Of a DNA stretch of 64,000 nt, positions 30,407 through 41,550 are shown piece by piece (positions within the stretch are counted from its first letter, which is position 1; each line of letters begins with the position of its first letter). The stretch spans positions 1,798,501 through 1,862,500 of the forward strand of contig NZ_CP031834.1 of NCBI RefSeq assembly GCF_003590645.1, written 5' to 3'. Made by a program: the position numbers and the translations under genes. The DNA is from Mesorhizobium sp. DCY119 (lineage in GTDB: Bacteria; Pseudomonadota; Alphaproteobacteria; Rhizobiales; Rhizobiaceae). The notes under the pieces were generated by a model, which saw nothing but the letters and a program-made list of their open reading frames with translations, searched no databases and had not been told where the DNA came from.

Positions 30407-31441
30407 ATGAGCACCTCCAAGAAACCGGAAATCTCGGAAATGCGGCCGAAGCTGACGGTCATTGGCGTCGGCGGTGGCGGTGGCAATGCCGTCAACAACA
30501 TGATCGCCGAGGGCCTGGAGGGCACGGACTTCATCGCGGCCAACACCGATGCGCAGGCGCTGACCATGTCGAAGGCGCCGCGGCTGATCCAGTTGGGCGC
30601 GCTGGTGACCGAGGGTCTGGGGGCTGGATCGCTGCCCGAGATCGGCCAGGCGGCGGCTGAAGAATCCATCGACGAGATCATGGACCACCTTGCCGGCACG
30701 CATATGTGCTTCGTCACGGCCGGCATGGGCGGTGGCACCGGAACGGGTGCTGCCCATGTGATCGCCAAGGCTGCGCGCGACGCCGGCATCCTGACGGTGG
30801 CTGTCGTGACCAAGCCCTTTACCTTCGAGGGCAAGCGCCGCATGCAGATGGCCGATCGCGGCATCGAGCTTCTGCGCCAGGCCGCCGACACGGTCATCGT
30901 CATTCCGAACCAGAACCTGTTCAGGATCGCCACCGAAAAGACCAGTTTTGAGGATGCCTTCGGCATCGCTGACCGTGTGCTCTATTCGGGCGTGAGCTGC
31001 ATAACAAATCTCATCGTCAAGGAAGGCCTGATCAATCTCGACTTCGCCGACGTGAAAACCGTCATGAAGGACATGGGCCGAGCGATGATGGGCACGGGCG
31101 TCGGCACCGGCGAGGGCCGGGCCAGAAAGGCTGCCGAAGCCTCCATCGCCAACCCGCTGCTGGACGAGAACTCGATGAAGGGCGCAAGGGGCGTTCTGGT
31201 GTCGATTTCGGGCGGCCTGGACATGACGCTGTTCGAGGTGGATGAGGCCGCTACCCGCATCCGCGAAGAAGCGGGCGACGAGGCCGATATCATCGTCGGC
31301 GCGATCTTCGATGAAACGCTCAAGGGCCAGTTCAAGGTGTCTGTCGTGGCCACGGGGTTGGAGCCGCCGTCGGCACAAGCCGATCCGATCGTGAACATGC
31401 GCGGACAGCCGGCGCTGGATCAGATGCAGACCACGCATTGA
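30407..31441 (+). CDS. ftsZ2: Short second FtsZ (FtsZ2-like tubulin homologue)
   Basis: A 344-residue GTP-binding tubulin homologue. The nucleotide-binding [16 protein letters not shown] and the tubulin signature [13 protein letters not shown] are intact, and the T7 loop [11 protein letters not shown] keeps its catalytic aspartates, so GTPase and polymerisation should be possible. It ends about 20 residues after the globular core and lacks both the long linker and the conserved C-terminal peptide that main FtsZ uses to bind FtsA and ZipA-type anchors. It matches the second FtsZ known in Sinorhizobium (about 320 residues). An acetyltransferase gene follows 56 bp later. The main ftsZ must be elsewhere. 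Confidence 0.88.
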   Translation: MSTSKKPEISEMRPKLTVIGVGGGGGNAVNNMIAEGLEGTDFIAANTDAQALTMSKAPRLIQLGALVTEGLGAGSLPEIGQAAAEESIDEIMDHLAGTHMCFVTAGMGGGTGTGAAHVIAKAARDAGILTVAVVTKPFTFEGKRRMQMADRGIELLRQAADTVIVIPNQNLFRIATEKTSFEDAFGIADRVLYSGVSCITNLIVKEGLINLDFADVKTVMKDMGRAMMGTGVGTGEGRARKAAEASIANPLLDENSMKGARGVLVSISGGLDMTLFEVDEAATRIREEAGDEADIIVGAIFDETLKGQFKVSVVATGLEPPSAQADPIVNMRGQPALDQMQTTH

Positions 31442-31497
31442 CCGGCTGAAATGCGCGGCATGCGTGCCGGGTCTTCGTATCTGACAGAGTGCATTCC

Positions 31498-32058
31498 ATG
31501 ACCATCGAGCTCGTAAAGCCGTCGCTCGAATATCTGCCCACCTATGTGCAGGCGCTGGAGCGCGGCTGGTCGCCTGACAATGTGAGCCCGGCAGCAACCA
31601 TTCGCGCGCAGCTGGATGCGATCGACCGCGATGCCGCTGCCTTCGTGGCAAGCCTGGACGATCCCGAGGCGAAAGGCGGGCCGATCACATTGCCCGACGG
31701 CAAGCAGGTGCCGCGCCTGCCTGCATACCGCCGCTGGATGTGGGATGGCGAGTTGGCTGGCTCCATCGGATTTCGCTGGCAACAGGGCACCTCGGCACTG
31801 CCGCCGCATGTGCTTGGCCATATCGGCTATGCGGTCGTGCCGTGGAGACGGCAGCGCGGCTATGCCACGCAGGCTTTGGCGCTGCTTCTGCCACAAGCGC
31901 GGGCTCTCGGGCTCGACTATGTCGAGATCACCGCCAAGCCGGACAATCTGCCTTCACAGAAAGTCATCACCGCCAATGGCGGCGTGCTGGTGGAACGCTT
32001 CTTCGAGGATGCCGCCTATGGCGGCGAAGAGAGCTTGCGGTTCCGGATCGTGTTGTGA
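31498..32058 (+). CDS. GNAT-family acetyltransferase (RimL-like)
   Basis: A 186-residue acyl-CoA-dependent N-acyltransferase. Motif A is VVPWRRQRGYATQALALLLP near residue 120, and the C-terminal AKPDNLPSQKVITANGGVLVER is motif B typical of the RimL-like branch (ribosomal-protein or small-molecule acetylation). ATG 31498 is chosen; a GTG three codons earlier is possible. It probably shares the ftsZ2 transcript. Substrate unknown. Confidence 0.83.
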   Translation: MTIELVKPSLEYLPTYVQALERGWSPDNVSPAATIRAQLDAIDRDAAAFVASLDDPEAKGGPITLPDGKQVPRLPAYRRWMWDGELAGSIGFRWQQGTSALPPHVLGHIGYAVVPWRRQRGYATQALALLLPQARALGLDYVEITAKPDNLPSQKVITANGGVLVERFFEDAAYGGEESLRFRIVL

Positions 32059-32096
32059 GGGGGCTCGGACCTAGGACAATCGCATCTGGAATTCGA

Positions 32097-32236
32097 CCCC
32101 CACTCCGTCTCGGCTTCGCCGAGCCACCTCTCCCCCGATCGACGGGGGAGAGGAAACGCCGTCCGCAAGGCTGGCTCCTTTCCTCTCCCCTTTTGAGGGG
32201 GAGAGGTGTCACGCGAAGCGTGACGGAGTGGGGGTC
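32097..32236. repeat. Paired palindromes, family A (copy 2)
   Basis: The arm at 32097-32135 (CCCCCACTCCGTC ... CACCTCTCCCCC) matches the complement of 32197-32236. Each arm carries an inner hairpin, but these differ: CTCGGCTTCGCCGAG on the left and TCACGCGAAGCGTGA on the right. The outer parts relate it to the element at 19327-19469. Confidence 0.8.
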
Positions 32237-32275
32237 TGCTGCCATATGCAATTGCCTTCCCTTGAAGGGAAGGTA

Positions 32276-33940
32276 TCACCCCGTCTTCAGCCGCGACCCG
32301 CTCAGCAACCCCTGTTCCTCCAGAACCGGATAGACCATCGATGCCAGAAGCGAGTTGATCTGCTTGAGGTCGCGGATGGTGTCGAGGTGGATGGAGCTGG
32401 TCTCGACGCTCTTGGCGGTGCCGTCGCGCAGGCGCACGAAATGGCTGTTGCTGGTTTCCTTCTCGAAATCGCGCAGCCGGTCCTTTTCCTGTACGAGCTG
32501 GCGCGCGGTGGTGGCGTCGCGCGATATCAGCACGTTGAAGGCAAGTCGGGCGTTGGCCAGCACCGAGGCGTGGAAGGCGGTGAGTTCGCGCCAGCCCTCG
32601 TCGGTGAACTCCAGTCCGCGGTCGAACTTCTTCTGCACGTGGACAAGCATGTTGCGCACGATGATGTCGCCGACCTGCTCCAGCTTGACGCAGGCACCGA
32701 TCAGTTCCTGGCAGCGCAAAGCTTCATCTTCGGTCATCTGCCGGGCCGTCGCCTTGGCGAGGTAGAGCTTTATCGCGGCGTGCTTGCGGTCGACGCGGTC
32801 GTCCAATGCGGCCAGTGCCCTGATCTTGTCGGGGTCGGCCTTCTCGTAGAGCTCGATGATGCGCTTCAGCATGATCTCGACGGTTTCGCAGACACGCACC
32901 ACCTCGCGCGTGGCGTTGGCGAGCGCCTGGCTCGGCGTATCGAGGGCAGCTTCGTTGAGCGCGCTGAGCTCGACGGTGGCAAGCGATTCAGCCGATTCTG
33001 GCGGTGTGCCGAGCGCCACAATGCGCTCCGACGCCTTGTAAACGAGGCCGGCGAGCGGAATGCCGGCAATCAGGATGATGACGTTGAAGAGGATATGCGC
33101 ATTGACGATCTGGTCGGGTGCGGTAGCTCCCAGGAACGAAACCGACGGCTTGAACATCATGAACAGGATGAGCATGACCACCGAGCCCATGCCGCGCATC
33201 AAAAGGTTGCCGATGGGCACCACGCGGATGGCGGGCTCGGCCGTGCGGGTGAGCAGCGGCGCGATGAGCGAGGAGCCGAGATTGACGCCCAGCACCAGCG
33301 CCACGCCGAGCTCCGGCGTGATGAAGCCGCGGCCGGCCAGCGTCGCCATCAGAAGCACGGCTGCGATGCTTGACTGGAACAGCCAGGTGACGAGCCCGGC
33401 GAGAAGAAAGGCCGTGATCAGGTCTGTGGAGAAATAATTGACGATGACTGGCAGGAGGCGGCTCTCGCGCAGGGGCTCGGATGCCTGGCCGATCATCTCC
33501 AGCGACAGGATCAACAGACCGATGCCGACCAGTATGCGGCCGATCTGGCGCCAGTCGCGCCGCTCGGTAGCCATGAACATGACGGTTCCGGCGACCAGGC
33601 ACAGTGGCACCAGCAGCGTAAGATCAAAGGTCAGCAGCTTGACCACCAGCGCCGAGCCGATTTCGGCACCGCGCACGGCAAGCTGGCCGGCCGCACCCGA
33701 AACGATGCCGGACCCGGCGAAGGAACTGACGAGCAGGGTGACGGCAGTGGAGCTTTGCAAGGCGATCGCCAGCCCGGTGCCGGCCAGAACCGCCATGATC
33801 GGATTGCGCATGGTGGCGCGCAGGCGATGGCGCAGAACGTCGCCATAAGCGCGCTCGACGCCGGTTTTCACCATGCGGGTGGCAAACAGCATCAGCGCAA
33901 CCGCGCCGGCGAGATGCAGAAGGACGACCGATCCGCTCAT
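32276..33940 (-). CDS. Na/Pi cotransporter family protein with PhoU-like tail
   Basis: A 554-residue inner-membrane protein of the NptA/PNaS family. Two inverted repeats in the membrane half each hold a Gln-Ser-Ser motif, ALQSSTAVTLLVSSF near residue 60 and WLFQSSIAAVLLM near residue 190, which are the sodium/phosphate site. The C-terminal third (from about residue 330) is cytoplasmic and PhoU-like, with paired helical bundles (ERKHAAIKLYL-type helices). It likely moves phosphate with sodium; whether in or out is debated for bacterial members. It is convergent with the acetyltransferase gene across a palindromic repeat. Confidence 0.88.
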   Translation of the reverse strand: MSGSVVLLHLAGAVALMLFATRMVKTGVERAYGDVLRHRLRATMRNPIMAVLAGTGLAIALQSSTAVTLLVSSFAGSGIVSGAAGQLAVRGAEIGSALVVKLLTFDLTLLVPLCLVAGTVMFMATERRDWRQIGRILVGIGLLILSLEMIGQASEPLRESRLLPVIVNYFSTDLITAFLLAGLVTWLFQSSIAAVLLMATLAGRGFITPELGVALVLGVNLGSSLIAPLLTRTAEPAIRVVPIGNLLMRGMGSVVMLILFMMFKPSVSFLGATAPDQIVNAHILFNVIILIAGIPLAGLVYKASERIVALGTPPESAESLATVELSALNEAALDTPSQALANATREVVRVCETVEIMLKRIIELYEKADPDKIRALAALDDRVDRKHAAIKLYLAKATARQMTEDEALRCQELIGACVKLEQVGDIIVRNMLVHVQKKFDRGLEFTDEGWRELTAFHASVLANARLAFNVLISRDATTARQLVQEKDRLRDFEKETSNSHFVRLRDGTAKSVETSSIHLDTIRDLKQINSLLASMVYPVLEEQGLLSGSRLKTG

Positions 33941-34123
33941 GGGCGCGCACTTTCAGCGCAAGCAACCACCGGCGCCTGCCCGAGGCGCCTTGAAAGGCAG
34001 TCTGTGATGCGAATCGAAGTCATGATCTGTCCGGCATTAGTTTAGCCGGATAATATTTTTCGTCCATGGTCATGGGCCGTTTCCTGCCGACGCAAAGTGT
34101 CGGAAATGAAGCGGTTGGCCCGT

Positions 34124-34459
34124 TCAACCGGCTTTCTTGTTCTTTAATGTCTCGCGCATGAAATGGCGCAGCACCGCATTGATGCGCGTCTGATAACCCT
34201 TGCCAGTGGCCTTGAAGAAATCGAGGACATCGGAATCGAGGCGAATGGAGACGGCCTGTTTCGGCTGCGGATAGACAAGGGTTGCCTGCGACCAGTCGAT
34301 ATCGACGAAATCAGCCCAGTCAGGATCGTCGCGCATCTGCGCTTCGATCTCTTCATCGGTCATCGCATCGACGCGTGCCCAGTCGGAGCGCGTGCCTTGA
34401 CGCTTTGTCCGCTCCAGCGCCTCCTCAAGGGAAGTAGTGACGGTATGCTCTTTGCTCAT
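34124..34459 (-). CDS. brnA: BrnA-family antitoxin
   Basis: A 111-residue antitoxin. The C-terminal ribbon-helix-helix DNA-binding part is KQAVSIRLDSDVLDFFKATGK followed by GYQTRINAVLRHFM, which is the BrnA signature. The acidic N-terminal half (DEEIEAQMRDDPDWADFVDIDW) is the toxin-neutralising segment. It overlaps the end of brnT by 35 bp on the same strand. BrnA with bound BrnT normally represses the pair's promoter; a TGTATATACA palindrome lies upstream of brnT. Confidence 0.9.
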   Translation of the reverse strand: MSKEHTVTTSLEEALERTKRQGTRSDWARVDAMTDEEIEAQMRDDPDWADFVDIDWSQATLVYPQPKQAVSIRLDSDVLDFFKATGKGYQTRINAVLRHFMRETLKNKKAG

Positions 34460-34718
34460 CTTTTCTGGCCGCTCTGGCAGATATGATCCGGCATTTTTCG
34501 CCCCTCATTGTATAGATGACGGCGATTATTCGGCCGGAAGCGGGGCATATCGCCAGCGTGCGGACTTCTCCATCTCTGTCGGACCGAACTTCGATGTGTG
34601 GTTGCGACAATGCGATCGCCGCTTCGTCGAAATCGATACCGTGCTTTTGAATGTTGCTTTGCTCTTTGCCGAGGTTCCATTCGAACCCGCTGAATTCCAA
34701 CGTCTCGATGCGGTGCAT
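34425..34718 (-). CDS. brnT: BrnT-family ribonuclease toxin
   Basis: A 97-residue toxin of the RelE-like fold. It has the family start EFSGFEWNLGKEQSNIQKHGIDF, the VRTLAICPASGRIIAVIYT strands and the end RIISARAARKDEQRAYR, whose arginines are the catalytic set in Brucella BrnT. BrnT cleaves RNA and halts translation under stress. It is transcribed first in the brnT-brnA order. The pair sits immediately upstream of dnaG but on the opposite strand. Confidence 0.9.
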   Translation of the reverse strand: MHRIETLEFSGFEWNLGKEQSNIQKHGIDFDEAAIALSQPHIEVRSDRDGEVRTLAICPASGRIIAVIYTMRGEKCRIISARAARKDEQRAYRHYFP

Positions 34719-34777
34719 GACGTCTCCGCGAGTTGAGGCCGATTATTCATTCCATCGGCACGTCATGCGCCTCAGTG

Positions 34778-34787
34778 TGTATATACA
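34778..34787. promoter_or_regulatory. TGTATATACA palindrome before brnT
   Basis: A perfect 10-bp palindrome 60 bp before the brnT start, within an AT-rich stretch that would suit the minus-strand -10 region. It is a candidate autoregulatory site for BrnA. It lies 105 bp from the dnaG start, so an effect on dnaG cannot be excluded. Confidence 0.5.
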
Positions 34788-34891
34788 ATTGTAATTCGAT
34801 CAAAACAACCTGTGAAAAGCGGGTATGTCCGAACTTGGTTGTCGTCGGCCTGGCAGATCATGCTTATATGGCGTGAAGAGAGAACCGAAAA

Positions 34892-36835
34892 ATGCGCTTC
34901 CCGCCCTCATTCCTTGACGAGATACGCGATCGCGTGCCGATTTCGTCCGTGATCGGTATGCGCGTGTCGTGGGAAAGGAAGAAGACCAACGCGTCGCGTG
35001 GCGATTTCTGGGCGTGCTGTCCGTTTCACGGTGAAAAGTCGCCGAGCTTTCACTGCGAGGACAAGAAGGGCCGCTATCACTGCTTCGGCTGCGGTGTTTC
35101 GGGCGATCATTTCAAATTCCTGACCGAACTCGACGGCATGAGCTTTCCCGAGGCCGTCGAGCGCATCGCCGACATGGCCGGTGTGCCGATGCCGGCGCGC
35201 GACGCCAACGAGGAGCGGCGTGAGCGCGAGCGGGCCTCGCTGCACGACGTCATGGAAATGGCGACGAAGTTCTTCGAGGAGCGGCTGCAAAGTGCCGATG
35301 GCGCCAAGGCGCGGGCTTATCTTCGTGACCGTGGCCTGACGCCGGCGACGCAGCAGGCGTTCCGGCTGGGCTTTGCGCCGGACAGCCGCAATGCGCTGAA
35401 GGAACATCTGGCCAGCAAGGGCGTCGAGAAGACGCAGATCGAAGCCTGCGGCCTTGTCCGGCATGGCGACGATATTCCCGTCTCCTATGACTGGTTTCGC
35501 GACCGCATCATGTTTCCGATCCCGGATTCGCGGGGGCGCATCATCGCCTTTGGCGGCCGGGCGCTGGCGCCTGACGCGCTTGCCAAATACATGAATTCGC
35601 CCGACACCGAGCTCTTCCACAAGGGCAACGTGCTCTACAATTTCGCCCGTGCCCGTAAGGCCATGGGCAAGGACGGCACGGTGATCGCCGTCGAAGGCTA
35701 TATGGACGTGATCGCGCTGGCGCAGGCGGGTTTCGAGAATGCGGTGGCACCGCTTGGGACAGCGCTGACCGAAAACCAGCTCGAACTGCTGTGGCGCATG
35801 ACCGGCGAGCCGGTGCTGTGCTTCGACGGCGACCAGGCCGGCCTGCGCGCCGCCTGGAGGGCTGCCGACATGGTGCTGCCGATGGTGCAGGCCGGGCGCA
35901 CGGCGCGGTTCGCGCTTCTGCCGGAAGGCAAGGACCCCGACGATCTGGTCAAGGCCGAAGGGCCGGAGGCGTTCAAGGCAGTGCTGTCGGAAGCGCGGCC
36001 GCTGGCGGAGCTTCTGTGGATGCGCGAGACCTCCGGAGGCGTCTTCGACACGCCAGAGCGTCGCGCCGACCTCGAAAAGACGCTGCGGGAGCTGACGTCG
36101 CGCATTCAGGACGAGAGCGTGCGCTATCACTATGCGCAGAACATGCGCGAACGGGTGCTGAGTTTCTTCGGCTCGCAGCGCGGCAACAGGCAGCAGCGGC
36201 CGGGCGACCGCGACAAGGGGCGCTTCGGCGGCGGGCAGGGCGGCCAATGGTCGCGCGGTGGTGGTGTCGCCAACGGGCGCACCGCGATCTCGGAGAGCCT
36301 CGGCCGCTCGTCCCTGGTCAAGCGGGCGGGCGAAGTCATGTCGGTTCGCGAGGCGGTGCTGATCGTTGCGCTGGTCAACCATCCGGCGTTGGTCGAGGAG
36401 CATTTCGATCACGTCGAGCGGCTCGATCTTGCCAATGCCGACCTGCGCAAACTCCATACCGCACTGATCGATGCCCTGGCGCATGGCGCGGGCAATAGCA
36501 GGGATGCGGTGATCGAGACGATCGGCCGCGCCGGATGCATCGATGTGTGGGAGCGTGCGGTGACGCTTACCAAGCGGGCGCGGCAGTGGCCGGCGCTGGA
36601 AGACGCCGCAATCGAGGACGCCCGCGACGCCTTTGTCCAGGTGCTGCACTTGCACCGCAGCGCGCGCACTCTACATAAGGAGCTGAAAGTAGCTGAGACG
36701 GCTCTCGCGACTGACCCCACAGACGAAAACTACCGCCACCTGGTGGAAATCCAGGCGCAGTTTCGTGACGTGCAGGCGACCGAAGCGCTGATCGAAGGCT
36801 TTGGCATATCGTCGGGTCGGGCCGGCCGTGCTTGA
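34892..36835 (+). CDS. dnaG: DNA primase
   Basis: A 647-residue primase that makes RNA primers for DNA replication. The N-terminal zinc-binding domain has CPFHGEKSPSF and CFGCGVSGD (the CHC2 motif with Cys-His-Cys-Cys ligands). The catalytic core has the TOPRIM VIAVEGYMDVIALAQAG and the acidic CFDGDQAGLRAA. A Gly/Arg/Gln-rich linker (about residues 430-460) leads to the C-terminal helicase-binding domain. Length is normal. rpoD lies 375 bp downstream on the same strand, the usual macromolecular-synthesis order. Confidence 0.97.
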   Translation: MRFPPSFLDEIRDRVPISSVIGMRVSWERKKTNASRGDFWACCPFHGEKSPSFHCEDKKGRYHCFGCGVSGDHFKFLTELDGMSFPEAVERIADMAGVPMPARDANEERRERERASLHDVMEMATKFFEERLQSADGAKARAYLRDRGLTPATQQAFRLGFAPDSRNALKEHLASKGVEKTQIEACGLVRHGDDIPVSYDWFRDRIMFPIPDSRGRIIAFGGRALAPDALAKYMNSPDTELFHKGNVLYNFARARKAMGKDGTVIAVEGYMDVIALAQAGFENAVAPLGTALTENQLELLWRMTGEPVLCFDGDQAGLRAAWRAADMVLPMVQAGRTARFALLPEGKDPDDLVKAEGPEAFKAVLSEARPLAELLWMRETSGGVFDTPERRADLEKTLRELTSRIQDESVRYHYAQNMRERVLSFFGSQRGNRQQRPGDRDKGRFGGGQGGQWSRGGGVANGRTAISESLGRSSLVKRAGEVMSVREAVLIVALVNHPALVEEHFDHVERLDLANADLRKLHTALIDALAHGAGNSRDAVIETIGRAGCIDVWERAVTLTKRARQWPALEDAAIEDARDAFVQVLHLHRSARTLHKELKVAETALATDPTDENYRHLVEIQAQFRDVQATEALIEGFGISSGRAGRA

Positions 36836-37210
36836 TGAATTGGTTTGATGCACTATTTTGCCGGCGTGGTTGGCAAAGCTGTGTGGAAGCCGGTGAGGCA
36901 GGAAGGTCGCAATCCTTCAATTGATTCGCTTTTTTAACGCGAATCATGCGACAGGCGCTTGACCTTCCGTCGGATTGGCGGAATCAGAACGATTCGAAAC
37001 GTTAATGCGCGGGCACGTCCGCACCCAAACATGACAAAACGGAGTACTGATCTGGACGGCGCAGGCAACCCGCCCCAGTTATCAGGGTTAATCAGGACTT
37101 AAGACACGCGCTGCTACTGGCTCGTGAATCGCAGTAAAGCGTGTGTTGATTTGCCCGGGTTATCGGAGTCTCGAAGGCTTCGCAACATCCGGCTTGGAGA
37201 AAGCAAAAGA
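36836..37210. other. 375-bp dnaG/rpoD intergenic region
   Basis: No gene is supported. It should carry rpoD's own promoter or promoters and a long leader. An open frame joins rpoD from 37124, but it lacks a ribosome site, and the coding start is better at 37211. Confidence 0.5.
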
Positions 37211-39244
<2,034 letters not shown>

Positions 39245-39267
39245 ATCGCGCAATAATGCACGACATG

Positions 39268-39295
39268 AAAAGGGCGGCTCAGGCCGCCCTTTTTC
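39268..39295 (+). terminator. Rho-independent terminator after rpoD
   Basis: GGGCGGC (39272-39278) pairs with GCCGCCC (39283-39289) around a 4-nt loop, flanked by AAAA and followed by TTTTT. It is a textbook intrinsic terminator. Confidence 0.92.
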
Positions 39296-39431
39296 GTTGG
39301 CATCCACCGTTGAGCTAGCTTGCCGGTATTTTAGCATCGGCTCATAATATGGGTGGCAGAAGCGGAGGGCTATAAACCCGGCCGCCTGACACGGCGCTGA
39401 CCCGAGTCACGGCACCGGAGGGAGGTGTACC

Positions 39432-39725
39432 GTGACGACCTACATCATGCTTCTGAACTGGACGGAAACGGGCGTGAAGAACGTGCGCGAATCGCCGCGC
39501 CGGCTCGATGCTGCGAGAAAACAGCTCGCCGACATGGGCGGGTCCTTCAAGGCATTTTACATGACCATGGGCGAGCACGACATGGTTGCGGTCTGCGAGG
39601 CGCCGGATGATGCAGTCGCGGCGCGCTTCGCGTTGCAACTCGGCATGGGCGGCAATGTGCGCAGTTGCACGCTCAAGGCGTTTCCGGAAGCAGCTTACCG
39701 CGAGATCATCGCCTCGCTTGGGTAG
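39432..39725 (+). CDS. GYD-domain protein
   Basis: A 97-residue protein of the GYD family, named after the Gly-Tyr-Asp found in other members (here GEHDMVAVCEAPDD). It has the ferredoxin-like fold start TTYIMLLNWTETGVKNVRES. The family is common in bacteria and archaea, and its function is not established. The start is GTG 39432, with GGAGGGAGG just before it. Confidence 0.85.
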   Translation: MTTYIMLLNWTETGVKNVRESPRRLDAARKQLADMGGSFKAFYMTMGEHDMVAVCEAPDDAVAARFALQLGMGGNVRSCTLKAFPEAAYREIIASLG

Positions 39726-39814
39726 GCGTGTGCCACAGACTTTCGGCCTCGTATTGCCTCGACTGGTTTGCCGGAACGGGTTAACTTATGTCCCAGGCAA
39801 GAAACGAGGTGTGC

Positions 39815-40105
39815 ATGTCTTTTCTGAAGCGTCTTTTCGGTGGCGGCGGTAGCGAAACCGGCCAAGCGGCGCCGGTCGCCGGCAAGGAGATCGAGCACAA
39901 CGGATTTCGCATCCAGGCAACGCCTTTCAAGGAAGGCGGGCAGTTCCAGACCTGCGGCGTCGTCTCGAAGGAAATCGACGGCGTCGTCAAGGAGCACCGC
40001 TTCATCCGCGCCGACCGTTTTGCGTCTCTGGACGATGCGATCGACGTCGCCTTCAAGAAGGGCAAGCAGCTGATCGAGGAGCAGGGCGACAAGATCTTCG
40101 GCTGA
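39815..40105 (+). CDS. HlyU-family protein
   Basis: A 96-residue small protein of the HlyU family as found in alphaproteobacteria: it starts MSFLKRLFGGGGSETG, and KEIEHNGFRIQATPFKEGGQFQTCGVVSK is characteristic. The name comes from a Vibrio regulator of haemolysin; this family is different from the winged-helix HlyU, and its role is uncertain. ATG 39815 has GAGG 7 bases before it and is preferred over ATG 39788. Confidence 0.8.
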   Translation: MSFLKRLFGGGGSETGQAAPVAGKEIEHNGFRIQATPFKEGGQFQTCGVVSKEIDGVVKEHRFIRADRFASLDDAIDVAFKKGKQLIEEQGDKIFG

Positions 40106-40131
40106 CTCTCAACACGCCATGCAGCCACGGG

Positions 40132-40776
40132 CTACATGTTTATCGCGGCATTGGGGATGACAAGCTGGTCCTTGTTGATCAGGACGATGGGCGCGTCGGT
40201 GCCCTCAACCGTCACGACCAGAAGCCGAACGTCCCACTGGCCGCCGGTGCGAATGGCATTTGAGGTCACCGTGCCGGTGCCTTTGTCGCCCTGAACGGGA
40301 ATGCTGAGCTGTGCTGAGCCGGTGCCGCCGGCCTGAATGTCGACGCTGCCGCCGATCCAGAATTTCTCCGAGATATTGCTGCCCAGCGCGTTCTGGACTT
40401 CCGGGTTGGCGCGCACGGCGTCCATGCTGATGTGATAGGCACCGCTGTTCTTCATCGTCATGGGAACGGTGACGATCATGGCTGCTGCGGCGACGAAGCC
40501 GAGAACCCAGATGATCAGGCCGGCGATCGCCCATTTGCGCTGGGTGCTGCGGAAATGCTCGGCGTCGCGCCAGTAGCGGTTGCGCCAGGCCCAGCGGCTG
40601 CCCCGCAATCCGAGCACGATGATCATGATGATGTTGACCCCAGGGATCAGGGCGAGAAGCGCAATGAAGGTGCTGTTGCCGATGCCCCAGATCCAGTTGA
40701 GGAAAAACGCGCCCCAGTTCCAGCGGTCGAGTTCGTCCGGGATCTCGGCGGGGCTGTTCAGCGCTTCACGGGCCAT
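40132..40776 (-). CDS. Coa1/Tim21-domain membrane protein
   Basis: A 214-residue membrane protein. The first part (residues 15-65) has WNWGAFFLNWIWGIGNSTFIALLALIPGVN and is helical, with a second helix at about residues 85-105. The C-terminal part is a soluble domain (QNALGSNISEKFWIGGSVDIQ through to the end) like the cytochrome-oxidase assembly factor 1 domain. Bacterial members are little studied; a role in membrane protein assembly is inferred. It lies alone on the minus strand. Confidence 0.75.
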   Translation of the reverse strand: MAREALNSPAEIPDELDRWNWGAFFLNWIWGIGNSTFIALLALIPGVNIIMIIVLGLRGSRWAWRNRYWRDAEHFRSTQRKWAIAGLIIWVLGFVAAAAMIVTVPMTMKNSGAYHISMDAVRANPEVQNALGSNISEKFWIGGSVDIQAGGTGSAQLSIPVQGDKGTGTVTSNAIRTGGQWDVRLLVVTVEGTDAPIVLINKDQLVIPNAAINM

Positions 40777-40872
40777 TTCATTCTCCGGTCATTATCGTCC
40801 GATTCCCGAACGCTCGTGCTTGGCCTTTGTACATGCCCCAAGGCGCGAACAAAACCACCAGTTGCGTCCAGA

Positions 40873-41481
40873 TCACGTGTTTTGCGCACCGTCAATCAGC
40901 AGGCCGTCGATCATTGCGGCGAGGGCGGCTGTGTGATCCTGCCTTGATGCGCCGGTCTCTATGGCAAGCGCTGCGCGGTCGAAGGCTGCCGATAGCAGCG
41001 CGGTTATGGCGTCGAGCGGCAGTTTCTTCATCACGCCCTCGCGCATGGCGATCGCGAGACCGGCGCGCAGGGTGCGGGTGCCGTTCTGGCCGTCGATTGC
41101 GTCCATGACAGCGCGGCCAAGCACGGCCGGCCCGTCGAGCAGCAGCAGCCGCGTTCGGCCGGGCGCGCTCATGGCGACCAGAAAAGCCTCGCCGCCCCTT
41201 ATCAGGGCTTCGCGGGCGGACAGCGTTTCGGGGGAGGCCCGTTCTATTTCGTCAGCCACGGCCTGCGCCTCCTGTTCGACCACGGCCCGGAACAGCGCCT
41301 GCTTGTCTGAAAAATGATGGTAGAGCGCGCCGCGCGTGACGCCGGCGGCTGCGACGATCTCCGGTGTTCCGGTTTCCGCGTAGGATTTTTCGATGAAGAG
41401 CTTGCGCGCTGCGGCGATGAGGTCCGCGCGTGTTGCTTCGGTGCGCTCGCGGTTGGAACGCCGACTGGTTTCTAGTTGCAT
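40873..41481 (-). CDS. TetR/AcrR-family repressor
   Basis: A 202-residue TetR-type regulator. The N-terminal helix-turn-helix is [21 protein letters not shown] then [21 protein letters not shown]. The C-terminal ligand domain follows. The ATG at 41481 lies directly against a palindrome that is repeated 29 bp further on, so this mRNA has no room for a normal ribosome site and may be leaderless. It is divergent from a VOC-family gene, the likely target. Confidence 0.88.
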   Translation of the reverse strand: MQLETSRRSNRERTEATRADLIAAARKLFIEKSYAETGTPEIVAAAGVTRGALYHHFSDKQALFRAVVEQEAQAVADEIERASPETLSAREALIRGGEAFLVAMSAPGRTRLLLLDGPAVLGRAVMDAIDGQNGTRTLRAGLAIAMREGVMKKLPLDAITALLSAAFDRAALAIETGASRQDHTAALAAMIDGLLIDGAQNT

Positions 41482-41527
41482 ACATGCAGCCTGTATGTTA
41501 TTTCGAAGTTACATGCAGACTGTATGT
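41482..41527. promoter_or_regulatory. Two tandem TetR-type operators
   Basis: ACATGCAG-C-CTGTATGT (41482-41498) and ACATGCAG-A-CTGTATGT (41511-41527) are the same near-perfect palindrome, 29 bp apart. They fill the space between the divergent tetR and VOC genes. Binding by the adjacent regulator is inferred. Confidence 0.75.
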
Positions 41528-41550
41528 ATTTCCAGAGGAGATTGGAAGCC

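Noticed and set aside
34907-36655. 582-codon open frame opposite dnaG
   Set aside because: Shadow of dnaG for the same reason.
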